Assembly (NCBI GenBank): GCA_963809245.1
Contig: CAWEIU010000009.1
Coordinates: 620,001-684,000 of the forward strand
Length of the DNA: 64,000 nucleotides
Source of the DNA: Roseiarcus sp963809245
Lineage (GTDB): Bacteria > Pseudomonadota > Alphaproteobacteria > Rhizobiales > Beijerinckiaceae
Direction: 5' to 3'
The first letter of the stretch is position 1. Every line of letters begins with the position of its first letter. The translations under genes and the position numbers were made by a program. Below the pieces are notes generated by a model. The model ran no database searches, was not told where the DNA came from, and worked only from the letters and a program-made list of their open reading frames with translations. Shown here piece by piece: positions 55,239 to 64,000 of the stretch.

Positions 55239-56393
55239 GTGGCGGCGAAAGAGATTATCGTCAAGAAATATGTGGTGAATTTGAGCCGGGAGGAACGGGG
55301 CCGAACTCGAGGAGTTTATCCGCAAGGGCAAGCGTCCGGCCCAACTGCTCACGAGAGCGCGCATTCTGCTGAAAGCCGATATTTCGGAAGCCGGCGAGGG
55401 GTGGAGCGACAGCCGGATCGCTGAAGCGCTGGATACGAGCGTCGCCACTATCGAGCGGACGAGGCGGCAACTCGTCGAGGAAGGTTTCGAGGCGGTTCTG
55501 AACCGCAAGTACAATCCCAAATCGGCTCGGCCACGAATATTCGATGGCGCGGCGGAAGCGAAATTGATCGCGCTGACCTGCGGGCCGGCGCCGGCGGGCC
55601 ACGCCAAATGGAGCCTGCGTCTGCTGGAACAGAAAGTCGTGGAACTGCATATCGTCGACAGCGCCAGCGACAACACGATCGGGCGGACTCTCAAAAAAAC
55701 ATTCTCCAGCCGCATCTCAAGCAGCAATGGGTGATCGCGCCCGAAGCCAGCGCGGCCTTCGTGGCCAGCATGGAAGATGTGCTGGAGGTCTACCAAAGGC
55801 CGCGCGATCCCGAGCGCCCCGTCGTATGTCTCGACGAAACCTCGAAGCAGTTGATCGTCGAAACGCGCGCGCCAATCCCCGCCAAACCGGGAAAACCCGC
55901 GCGGCACGATTACGAATACGAACGCAATGGCGTGGCCAATCTGTTCATGATGTTCGCGCCGCTGGAAGGCTGGCGGCACGTCAAAGTCACCGACCGTCAC
56001 GCGGCCGTCGATTATGCCCAGGCGCTCAAGGACCTGTCCGACACGCATTTCCCCGACGCGGCCAAGATCGTGCTGGTGCAGGACAATCTCAGCACCCACA
56101 CGACTGCGTCGCTCTATGCGGCCTTCCCCGCCGCCGAAGCGCGTCGCCTCGTCGAGCGGTTTGAATGGCATTACACGCCTAAGCACGGAAGCTGGCTCGA
56201 CATGGCCGAGTCCGAACTCGGCGTCCTTTCAACCCAGTGTCTGGATCGACGTATTCCCGACAAGCAGACATTGACAACGGAAGTCGCCGCTTGGCAGGAG
56301 AACCGAAACAAACATCACGCGAGGGCGGACTGGCAATTCACAACAGCCGACGCCCGCGTTCGCCTCAAAAGGCTATACCCTCACTTCGAATGA
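55239..56393 (+). CDS. IS630-family transposase in two overlapping frames, plus one +1 break
   Basis: About 384 aa. N-terminal part (GTG start, EIIVKKYVVNLSREERG) holds helix-turn-helix segments such as SDSRIAEALDTSVATIERTR; the C-terminal DDE domain includes VVCLDETSKQLI (first Asp), IVLVQDNLSTHT (second Asp) and KHGSWLDMAESELGVL (Glu). Two frame changes are needed: an extra A in GAACTC at 55303-55308 (removing it gives GRLEEFIRKGKRP), and a -1 shift at an A7 run (55693-55699) joining RTLKK to NILQPHLKQQ. The second is a plausible programmed frameshift of the orfA/orfB type. Confidence 0.85.
55693..55699 (+). promoter_or_regulatory. A7 slippery site for -1 frameshifting in the transposase
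   Basis: Seven consecutive A residues where the zero frame (CTC AAA AAA ACA) ends at a TGA about 30 bases on, and the -1 frame (AAC ATT CTC) continues as the DDE domain. Ribosomal or transcriptional slippage would yield the fused OrfAB. Confidence 0.6.
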
Positions 56394-56404
56394 CTCGCGC
56401 CCCT

Positions 56405-56430
56405 AGGCGATTGCGGAGCAATCGTCCGCG
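56405..56430. repeat. Remainder of the interrupted fifth palindromic repeat unit
   Basis: TAGGCGATTGCGGAGCAATC and following bases match the unit of the array at 55041-55166 from its TA onward, showing that the IS split a pre-existing unit. Confidence 0.88.
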
Positions 56431-56768
56431 AGGCGCCGGCCCCGCAACTTTCAACGTTGCATGCATCGCGGCGCGAGCCCAGGCATGGCGCCAATCGAGC
56501 AATCAAGGTTTCGCGGCGGCTTGTCGCTCCCTCGGTCGGAAGGGAGAGGCTCGACTAAACCGAGGTCTAGTCTTACCCAACCAATTGCCCGCGCCGCCGT
56601 CCTCTCGTGCAATTTCAAAACTCGGGCAAAGGCGTATCTTACTCGAACCTCCCGCAGCCGGCCATTCTGACCCGAGGGCCGGCGAGACTAGGCCCCTCCC
56701 GCAAGGAGGGGCCTCCTTCGCTCCGATACTCCAGCATTCTCAGCGGCGAGGCCGGAAAGGAGTGAACC
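56431..56768. other. Intergenic region with hairpin before DUF1150
   Basis: 338 bases without a recognisable gene. A perfect 9-bp stem GGCCCCTCC/GGAGGGGCC (56691-56699 and 56705-56713) lies about 55 bases before the DUF1150 start, without a following T run, so it looks more like a leader structure than a terminator. Confidence 0.4.
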
Positions 56769-57029
56769 ATGATCAACGGTTTCGAAAAGATCGGCGTTTT
56801 GACGCCACATGAATTCGCCCATCTTGGCGACGGTTCGATCGCCTATCTGAAGACGATAAAGTCCGAAGACGTGCGGCGGCTGTTTCCCCAGGTCCCCGCC
56901 ATTCGGCCCGGCTTGAAGCTGTTCGCGCTGCTCGCCGCCGACGGTTCGCCCATCATGCTGACCGATTCCAAGGACGAAGCGATCGCCAACGCCAAGCAAC
57001 ACGAACTGAAGACTGTGAGCGTGCACTGA
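56769..57029 (+). CDS. DUF1150 family protein
   Basis: 86-aa alphaproteobacterial DUF1150 protein, with AAAGGAG ribosome site before ATG. Family-like blocks are SIAYLKTIKSEDVRRLFPQV, FALLAADGSPIMLTDSKDEA and ANAKQHELKTVSVH. Homologues are usually encoded beside small heat-shock proteins; none is visible here. Biochemical function unknown. Confidence 0.85.
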   Translation: MINGFEKIGVLTPHEFAHLGDGSIAYLKTIKSEDVRRLFPQVPAIRPGLKLFALLAADGSPIMLTDSKDEAIANAKQHELKTVSVH

Positions 57030-57098
57030 GCATTCCGCCGGACGCCCGCTGTTGCGGGACGTCGCCCCCACGCCGAATAAATGAAATGAAGGTCTCTC

Positions 57099-57377
57099 AT
57101 GGGTTCTCGTCTTGATCTCTTTGCCAGCCGTTTCGGCGTCGTGCTGAACTTCGACCGCTCCTCCCCAAGCGGCGGTGCAACGCCGGCGTTGCTGATTATC
57201 GGCGCGGTTGTCGGCGGCGCGTTTGCGCCGGCTGTAGGCCATCCGACGCTCGGAGCCTGGGTTCTCGCTATTGATGCGATGTCGGCGCTTCTGCTCTCGT
57301 GCGCTCCCTCGGTGCGTTTTGCCGAGACGGCGGTCGATGGTCGCGGCGTCCAAGGCGGCTTGCTGGGAGACAGTTGA
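57099..57377 (+). CDS. Small hypothetical protein with hydrophobic centre
   Basis: 92 aa, unrecognised. Begins MGSRLDLFASRFGVVLNFDR and has a hydrophobic stretch (ALLIIGAVVGGAFAPAVG and a second ALLLSCAPSV). A weak GAAGG ribosome site lies upstream. It sits 69 bases after DUF1150 on the same strand and just before another small ORF. Reality uncertain. Confidence 0.4.
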   Translation: MGSRLDLFASRFGVVLNFDRSSPSGGATPALLIIGAVVGGAFAPAVGHPTLGAWVLAIDAMSALLLSCAPSVRFAETAVDGRGVQGGLLGDS

Positions 57378-57390
57378 AGAGGACGGAGCG

Positions 57391-57600
57391 ATGATCCTCG
57401 AGGTGCACGGCCGAGACGCCGACGACGACGACCTGAATCGGACGGTCGCCAAGATCGGCGAGAATTTCGCGATGCTCGTCGGCGCGCTGCATGAGCTTAA
57501 AGTGCAGATCGAGCGCCTTGGCGTCCCGCCGCTCAAACGCCCCCTGAGAGAGGTCTCGCCATTTCCAGGGCTCGAGCTTGGCATCGATCTTCGCCGCTAA
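57391..57600 (+). CDS. Small hypothetical protein
   Basis: 69 aa starting MILEVHGRDADDDDLNRTVA, predicted largely helical (AKIGENFAMLVGALHELKVQ). A GACGGAGCG ribosome-like site precedes ATG at 57391. Possible third gene of the DUF1150 group. Family not recognised. Confidence 0.4.
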   Translation: MILEVHGRDADDDDLNRTVAKIGENFAMLVGALHELKVQIERLGVPPLKRPLREVSPFPGLELGIDLRR

Positions 57601-57925
57601 AGCGGCGGCGCAGGGCAGCGTCGCCCCTCCTGTGACCTCGCATCGACCCCGCTGAGCGCCAGCTTTTCGCCGGCATGACAGGCGTAAGCCGCTCGCCCGC
57701 TGCGGTCCCTCCCCACTGCTGTCGCCAACCGTTCCGCGCGAACGAACGCGGATGAAGCGGCGTTCCTACGCTATCCCGCCCATGGCGAACGACGCTGGCG
57801 CGGCGCGCACAATTCGGCTAACCTGTCGATCACGTCGACTTGAGCGATGCCGGACGCCAGGAGCTTTCGGCGTCCGAGACCGCAGCGAACGCCGCGAGCA
57901 GAGCGACAATTGAGCGACTTGGGCC
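57601..57925. other. Intergenic region (325 b)
   Basis: Between the small hypothetical gene and the RND adaptor. Nothing recognised; it presumably carries the efflux operon promoter. The adaptor start is uncertain, so part of this region's downstream edge may also be untranslated. Confidence 0.3.
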
Positions 57926-59273
57926 GTGCGGCGATCGAACGCCCCACGGTCCGAAAAGAAAAAATCCGCCAGTCGACACGCGGCTCAAGCTTGGGAGACC
58001 ATCTTGAGGCAACGAGAGGCGACATTCCGGGCCTGCAGGGGTCCGATCCGAGACGTTCGTCGCGCTTCATGGCGGCGTGGCGTCGTTTTCAATCCCGTCG
58101 TCGGCCTGATTTGCGGCGTCCTGCTTGCTGGATGCAACGGGTCAAAGAACGCCTATGTGGCTCCGCCGCCGCCAAAGGTGATCGTCGCGCAGCCGATCCA
58201 GAAGCCCGTTACGCAATACCTCGAGTTGACTGGCAACACCGCGCCGATCAACGTCGTCGATCTCGTAGCGCGGGTGCAAGGCTACCTTGAATCAATCGAC
58301 TACGCGGACGGCGCCGCCGTCACCAAGGGAACCCAACTGTTCGGCATCGAACGCGCCATCTATCAGGCCCAACTCGATCAGGCCAAGGCGACGTTGGCCT
58401 CCAATCAGGCGGCGGAGGCCTACGACCAAGCGGAATATCAGCGGCAGGCGACGCTCGCCAGGCAGGATTTCGCCAGCCAGGCCACGACGCAAGAATGGAA
58501 ATCGAAGGAAGGCCAGGCCGCCGCCGATATTCTCAACGCCGAGGCGGCCATCTCGCTCGCCAACACCAACCTCGGCTATACTCAGGTGCTCGCTCCTTTC
58601 GACGGGGTCGTCACCAATCATTTGGTCGACGTTGGCGCCCTGGTCGGCGTGTCCGGGCCGACCAAGCTCGCGACCATCATCCAGACCGACCCCATCTACG
58701 TCTATTTCACGATGAGCGAGCCGCAGATCCTGACGCTGAAGGGCAACCTCGCGAAATACGGGGTCGAATTGCGCACGACGGGCCTCTCGGACGTCCCCGT
58801 CGAGATCGGACTGCAGGGGGAGGAGGGTTACCCTCATAAAGGGCGTCTCGACTACGCGTCGCCGCAGGTCGAACTCGGCGACCGGATCGCTGACGGCGCG
58901 AGCCCTGTTCGACAACAAGGATCACGCGCTGCTTCCCGGCCTCTTCGTGCGGGTTCGCACGCCGATTGGTCAACAGCCGAAGGCGTTGCTGACGCGGGAC
59001 GACGCGATCGGGACAAGCCAGGAGGGCAAGTACGTCCTGGTGGTCGGCCCGAACAATGTCGTCGAGAAGAAAATCGTCAAGACTGGCCAGCGCGACGGAC
59101 AACTCCGCGTCATCGAATCCGGTCTCGACGCCAATGACTGGGTCGTTACGGAGGGTGTGCTGAGAGCTCCTCCGGGCGCCAAGGTCGATCCGCAACGCCC
59201 GCCTCCCGAGGCCGTCGCCAGCGATCCTCTGGTCCCGCCGAAACCCGACGCGCGAGGGCCGACGTCCAAATAA
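57926..59273 (+). CDS. MexE/AcrA-type RND adaptor lipoprotein, one frameshift
   Basis: About 448 aa from the GTG at 57926, but the start may be further in because the signal region VVGLICGVLLAGCNGSKN places the lipidated Cys near residue 70. Motifs: VDLVARVQGYLESIDYADGA (lipoyl half), Ala/Gln-rich hairpin, VLAPFDGVVTNHLVDVGALV, and YVYFTMSEPQILTL. Break at GAACTC (58871-58876): deleting one A gives SPQVDSATGSLTARALFDNK and restores the frame to the stop at 59273. Followed 18 bases later by its pump. Confidence 0.88.
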
Positions 59274-59291
59274 CCCGAGGGGCGATCCGGC

Positions 59292-62200
59292 ATGATCTCG
59301 CGCTTCTTCATCGATCGCCCGGTTCTCGCCAACGTGCTCGCGCTGGTGTTCGTGCTGATCGGCCTCGTCGCTCTCATCCAGTTGCCGACCTCGCAATACC
59401 CCAATGTCGTTCCGCCGACTGTGCAGGTGACGACACGATACCCGGGCGCCAGCGCCAAGACCCTGGTCGACACCGTCGCCCTGCCGATCGAGCAGAATGT
59501 CAACGGCGTCGAGCACATGCTCTACATGCAGTCGACGAACGCGGACGACGGCACCTACACCCTCGTTATCACCTTCGCCATCGGCACGGACCCGGACGAG
59601 GACGAGATCCTGGTGCAGAACCGTGTTTCGGCCGCCATTTCCTCGCTTCCGCTGGAAGTGCAGGTCCAGGGCGTGACGACGAAGAAGAAGTCGACCTCGA
59701 TTCTCGAATATGTCGGGTTGGTTTCGCCCGACGGCCGCTTCGACAGTTTGTTCTTGTCGAACTACGCCGTCATCAATGTGGTGAATGAGCTTGAGCGCCT
59801 CCCCGGCGTCGGCGACGTGTCGGTCATCGGCGCCGGGCAATACGCGATGCGCATATGGATGAATCCGGACCTGCTTCAGGCGCGCGGCTTGACGCCGCAG
59901 GACGTCATCAACGTCATCCAGCAGCAGAGCCAGGAAGTCACCGCCGGCCAAGTCGGCGCTCCACCCGCGCCAAAAGGCCAGGGTTTTCAATATACCCTGA
60001 ATCTCAAGGGCCGCCTTGACGATCCCGCCGAGTTCGAGAACATCATCGTCAAGGTCGATTCCGCCAATGGCGGACGCATCACCCAAATCCGCGACATCGG
60101 CCACGCCGAACTCGGCGCCCAAACCTACAGCGAAGCGTTTAATTACGACGGCCGGCCGGCCGCCGGGATTGGCATCTCCCTCTTGCCGGGCGCCAACGCA
60201 ATCGCGGCCGCCGACGCGGTCAAAGCGAAAATGGACGAACTCGCCAAGAGCTTCCCGGAGGGCCTCACATACGTCACGCCCTACGACACGACGAAATTCG
60301 TCAGGGCCGCGATCAAAGAAGTCTACTGGACGCTGTTCGAGGCCCTCATTCTGGTGCTCATCGTCATTATGGTCTTCCTGCAGGACTGGCGAGCCATGCT
60401 GGTGCCGGCCACCACGGTGCCGGTGACGATCCTCGGCGCCTTCGCCGCGATGGCCGCGCTAGGTTTTTCGATCAATCTCCCAACGCTCTTTGCGCTCATA
60501 CTTGCGATCGGCATCGTCGTCGACGACGCCATCGTCATCGTCGAGGGCGTCTCGCGATACGTCGAGCAAGGCATCCCCGGCCGCGAGGCGGCGGGGCGGG
60601 CGATGGACGACCTCACCGGTCCGGTCATCGGCATCACTCTGGTGTTGATGTCAGTTTTCATCCCCGCCGCGTTCCTTCCGGGACTGACTGGGCAAATCTA
60701 CCGGCAATTCGCCCTGGTCATCGCGGCTACGGCCGTCATCAGCGCCATCAACGCCATGACCCTGAAGCCCACTCAAAGTGCGCTGTGGCTGAGGCCACCG
60801 ACGCCGGGGGCGCGGCGCAACTTCTTTGTTCGGGGCTTCGACGCCGTCTTCGGCGCCGCCGAGCGCGGATACGCGAGAACTCATGGGCGCGATGACGCGC
60901 CGCGCCCCTGTTATGGTGCTGCTTGCGCTGGTTCTCGTTGGCGGCGCCATCTGGGGACTGACCCGCGTCCCGACCGCGTTCCTGCCGACCGAGGACCAGG
61001 GCTACCTGATCGTCGTCGCACAGTTGCCCGACGGAGCCTCCAAGGAGCGCACGGATGCGGTGATGCAGAAGATTTCAAAGATCGCTGGAGCTGTGCCCGG
61101 CGTCGAACATGTGGTCGCCGTCAGCGGCATTTCGATCTTCGACAATCTGGCGAGCCTCGCCAACGCGGGCGTGGCTTTTGTCATTCTGAAGGACTGGGAC
61201 GCGCGCCTTAAAGAGGCCGGACAGGACGTCCGCTCGATCGCCTTTCGCCTGAACGGCGGCTTGCAAGGCGTACCGGAAGCCATCGCGTTCGCGCTCCCCC
61301 CGCCGCCGATCCAGGGCATCGGCAACGTCGGCGGCTTCACGATGCAGGCCGAAATCAAGAACGGCGATTTCGACTATGCGCTGCTGCAGAGCCTGACCAA
61401 CACCGTGGTCAGCGACGCCAACGCGCAATCCGCTTTGCAAAGGGTCGCCACCACCTATCGGGCGGGCGCGCCGCAACTCTTCGTGACGGTCGACCGCATC
61501 AAGGCGGAAACGCTGGGGATCACTGTTGGACAGGTGTTCGCCGCCCTTTCGGGCTATGTGGGATCGAACTACGTGGCGCAGTTCAATAAGTTTGGACATG
61601 TTTTCCAAATTTATACGCAGGCGCTGCCCGCCTATCGCGCGAGCGCCGAGGCCATCCAGGGGCTGAAAGTCAAAGCGGGCAGTGGAGTCATGACGCCGGT
61701 CGGAACGGTTGCCGACGTCTCCGAAGTCCAGGGACCCCCGCTGATTAGTCTCTACAATCTCTATCCGTCGTCGACCATTATCGGCGGCGCGGCGCCCGGT
61801 TTCAGTTCCGGCCAGGCGCTCGACCTCATGGAGCAGATTGGCGCCCAGGCTCTGCCGAAAGGAACGGGTTACGAATGGACCGCGATGTCCTACCAGGAAA
61901 AAGAGGTCGGCGCGCAGATTTACTTCGTGTTCGGCCTCGCGATTCTGCTCGTCTATTTCGTCCTCGCCGGCCAGTACGAGAGCTGGATCCTGCCGTTCGC
62001 GGTGATCCTGGCGGTGCCGCTGGCCCTGATCGGAACGGTCGGCGCGTTGACCTACTTCGGCGCCACTAACGTTGCCGCCAGCCAGAGCGGGGTCGCCGCC
62101 ACCAATCTCTACACACAGATCGGCCTCATCCTCCTGATCGCGCTCGGGGCCAAGAACGCAATCCTCATCGTCGAATACGCTCGCCAGCGGCGGGATCAAG

Positions 62201-62499
62201 GCATGCCTGCGCTCGACGCAGCGGTCGAGGGAGCGCGGCTGAGGTTCCGGCCGATCATCATGACGTCGTTCGCCTTCATCCTCGGCGTGCTGCCACTCGT
62301 CCTCGCCACCGGCGCCGGCGCCTCGGCGCGCGAGTCGATCGGGATCGCGGTCTTCTTCGGCATGATCGCCTCGACCTGTCTGACTGTGGTGTTCGTTCCT
62401 TCCTTCTACGTGGTGATGCAGCGCCTCGACGAACGCAGAAGCCGCAGCGGCGAGCGAGACGTGAAGCCAGCCCCCGCCGATCTCCCGGCGGGGGAATAG
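59292..62499 (+). CDS. MexF/HAE1-type RND efflux pump, one frameshift
   Basis: About 1068-aa proton-coupled exporter. N-terminus MISRFFIDRPVLANVLALVF; TM4 relay region AIGIVVDDAIVIVEGVSRYV; second-half QYESWILPFAVILAVPLALI and GLILLIALGAKNAILIVEYA. Frame breaks at GAACTC (60877-60882); deleting one A gives AAERGYARLMGAMTRRAPVM. No outer membrane factor lies downstream. Substrate range unknown. Confidence 0.9.
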
Positions 62500-62527
62500 G
62501 GGCGCCAGCACAGCGGAATCGCTGCGC

Positions 62528-62815
62528 TCAGCCCTGCCGGCGGATGAAGCCGGTGATCGCGACGTTCTCCCAGATGCCCGCCGCGTGGAACGGGTCGGCG
62601 CGATTGAACGCCTCGACTGTCGCGCGGTCGGCCGCCTCGACGAGGAAGAGGCTGCCGATCATGGTCGATCCGTCGTCGGCGACGAGCGGGCCCGACATCA
62701 CGATCCGCACGCCATGCGCCGTCGTGTCGGAGAGAAACGCCTTGTGCGCGTCGTAATTGGCGAGGCGCGTCGGCAGCGCCCCGTTTTTGTCGCGCGCGTG
62801 GATAGCGAAAAGCAT
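62528..62815 (-). CDS. YciI family protein
   Basis: 95-aa YciI-like protein (dimeric ferredoxin-like fold). Starts MLFAIHARDKNGALPTRLAN with GAGGTC upstream; blocks AFLSDTTAHGVRIVMSGPLV, MIGSLFLVEAADRATVEAFN and DPFHAAGIWENVAI. The His-Asp pair typical of the family is present (H in AIHARD). Follows the sugar-binding protein gene by eight bases on the same strand. Role unknown. Confidence 0.85.
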   Translation of the reverse strand: MLFAIHARDKNGALPTRLANYDAHKAFLSDTTAHGVRIVMSGPLVADDGSTMIGSLFLVEAADRATVEAFNRADPFHAAGIWENVAITGFIRRQG

Positions 62816-62823
62816 CAAAGACC

Positions 62824-63786
62824 TCAGTTCTTCTGAATTTGATCCCAGGCCGGGCACTCGCGCTTGTCGACCGGCACGTCATAAGGGCCGAGGTTGGCGG
62901 CCTGCACCACCACGGAAGGCTGGGTCACCTTGTTCGGCACGGGCTCGTGGCGCAGATAGCGGATCGCGATCTCCGTGCCGATGCAGCCCTGCACGAAGCC
63001 GTTGTAGTCGCCGGTCGCCAGCATCTTGCCGGCTTTGATGGCGTCGACCGCCTCCTTCGTGCCGTTGATGCCGACGATCTTCGCCTTGCTGTTCGCGTCG
63101 GCGAGCGCGTCCATTGCGCCGATCGCCATAGCGTCGTTCGCCGCCATCACGCCGGCGACGTTCGGGTTCGACTGCAGCAGGTTCTCCATCACCTGCATCG
63201 CCTGCAAGCGCTGATAGTTGGCGGGTTGCGAATCGACGAGCTTGACGTTGGGGAATTCGGCGATCGCGTCCTTGAAACCGCGCAGGCGGTCCTGCGCCGT
63301 CGCCGCGCCGCGCACGCCCTCGATGATGATCACGTCGCCCTTGCCGCCGATCGCCTTGAGCAGCACCTCGGCGGTCGACTTGGCGATCGAGTAATCGTCG
63401 GCGCCGACGAAGGCGACGAAGTCGCCGCCGGCGCTGCGGTCGGTGACGTTGACGACCGGGATTTTGGCCGCGTTGATCTTCTGCACGCCGGCGACCATCG
63501 CCTTATAGTCCACCGGCACCATGACGATCGCATCGGGCTTCTTGGTGACGATGTCGTCGATCTGGCTCATCTGCTCCGGGATGCTGTCGGGCTGCGTCGG
63601 CACGTACTGCAACACCTTGGCGTGCATTTCGGCGGCCGCCTTGGCGGCGCCGACGCGCTCGGCCTGGAAGAACGGATTGGTCTGGTTCTTGGTGAGCACT
63701 GCGATCGTCTCGCCGTCGGCGAAGGCGGGCGCCGCCGCGCCGCCGGCAAGGGCCAGAGCGAGGGCGATGATAGAGACGCGTTTCAT
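62824..63786 (-). CDS. RbsB-type periplasmic sugar-binding protein
   Basis: 320 aa with GGAGGAAA ribosome site; signal peptide ends near APAFADGE. Intact paralogue of the frameshifted protein at 40605-41580 (ETIAVLTKNQTNPFFQAERV, SQPANYQRLQAMQVMENLLQ, GFVQGCIGTEIAIRYLR). The permease gene lies 21 bases upstream, so it belongs to a complete importer continuing beyond the window. Confidence 0.93.
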   Translation of the reverse strand: MKRVSIIALALALAGGAAAPAFADGETIAVLTKNQTNPFFQAERVGAAKAAAEMHAKVLQYVPTQPDSIPEQMSQIDDIVTKKPDAIVMVPVDYKAMVAGVQKINAAKIPVVNVTDRSAGGDFVAFVGADDYSIAKSTAEVLLKAIGGKGDVIIIEGVRGAATAQDRLRGFKDAIAEFPNVKLVDSQPANYQRLQAMQVMENLLQSNPNVAGVMAANDAMAIGAMDALADANSKAKIVGINGTKEAVDAIKAGKMLATGDYNGFVQGCIGTEIAIRYLRHEPVPNKVTQPSVVVQAANLGPYDVPVDKRECPAWDQIQKN

Positions 63787-63807
63787 TAAGTTTCCTCCAG
63801 TTGTCAA

Positions 63808-64000
63808 CTACGAGCGCGGCTGCCGCGCAGATCGAGCCAGACGGCGGCGACGATGATCACGCCGGTCACCAGCGGCTGCCAGTTCCCTTCGACATGAAGC
63901 AGGTTCATGCCGTTGAGGACGAGCGTCAGCAGCAACGTGCCGACGAAGGTGCCGGCCAGCGTGCCGACGCCGCCGAACAGCGAGGTGCCGCCGATCAGCA
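63808..64000 (-). CDS. RbsC-type ABC permease (partial, N-terminus outside window)
   Basis: The C-terminal 63 residues of an RbsC-like permease: LIGGTSLFGGVGTLAGTFVG then LVLNGMNLLHVEGNWQPLVT and a TAG stop at 63810-63808. Upstream partner of the RbsB-type gene. The rest lies beyond position 64000. Confidence 0.88.
   Translation of the reverse strand, partial: ADRRHLAVRRRRHAGRHLRRHVAADARPQRHEPASCRRELAAAGDRRDHRRRRLARSARQPRS

Larger units (their letters stand above)
55167..56404 (+). mobile_element. IS630-family insertion sequence (about 1238 bp)
   Basis: Ends defined by imperfect inverted repeats: left GTGCCTCGCGTCATT from 55167, right (reverse complement) GGGGCGCGAGTCATT ending at 56404, 11 of 15 matching. 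A TA dinucleotide flanks each side (55165-55166 and 56405-56406), the target duplication typical of IS630/Tc1-mariner elements. It has inserted into the TA of CCCCTAGG in the fifth palindromic repeat unit, splitting it. Confidence 0.85.

Overview
The window is high-GC DNA, densely coded on both strands, and looks like an alphaproteobacterium of the order Hyphomicrobiales (Rhizobiales). The grounds are the gene families present (NasST-controlled assimilatory nitrate cluster, DUF1150, FixJ-type regulators, RbsBC-type sugar ABC systems) and the palindromic intergenic repeats. I cannot name the genus. No rRNA, tRNA or CRISPR array was recognised.

Layout. 1-4.7 kb: end of an RbsC-type permease, its binding protein, an iron-type alcohol dehydrogenase/maleylacetate reductase homologue, a HisD/HpsN-family dehydrogenase and an MlrC (M81) protein, probably one catabolic operon for an unidentified small polar compound. 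6.4-7.7 kb: glutamate dehydrogenase. 7.8-13.3 kb: a giant Ser/Thr-kinase/AAA/histidine-kinase hybrid, divergent from an aromatic-acid efflux set (FUSC permease, DUF1656, HlyD adaptor, NodT outer membrane factor). 18.6-29.2 kb: the nitrate assimilation locus on the minus strand: nasT, nasS, then a sigma-54 promoter and an ANTAR-type two-hairpin leader overlapping a terminator, then narK, an FAD reductase, a NirA-type nitrite reductase, an Fe-S flavoprotein reductase and nasA. 29.6-34.8 kb: a Ser/Gly/Met-repeat exported protein and an MdtA/MdtC-like RND pump. 35-40.5 kb: a small monooxygenase, an OprO/P-like porin, and a molybdate/tungstate transporter whose permease and ATPase are fused; it could supply Mo for NasA. 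40.6-43.2 kb: a GlcD-like FAD oxidase with an RbsB-type binding protein. 43.6-52.2 kb: a small exported protein, an alpha/beta hydrolase, a winged-helix regulator, a complete dipeptide-type ABC transporter and a pyroglutamyl peptidase. 52.2-54.8 kb: two response regulators and a histidine-kinase-like ATPase. 55-56.4 kb: an IS630-family element inserted in an array of 30-bp palindromic repeats. 56.8-64 kb: DUF1150 and small proteins, a MexEF-type RND pump, YciI, and another RbsB/RbsC pair running off the window end.

A cross-cutting feature is thirteen apparent +1-base frameshifts in otherwise well-conserved genes. Six are an extra base inside GAACTC/GAGTTC where the conserved reading frame requires GACTC/GAGTC, and two more are GAATC where GATC is required. 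This points to a sequence-specific assembly or base-calling artefact (or, less likely, a mutational hot-spot) rather than pseudogenes, so the broken genes are annotated at their full corrected extents.
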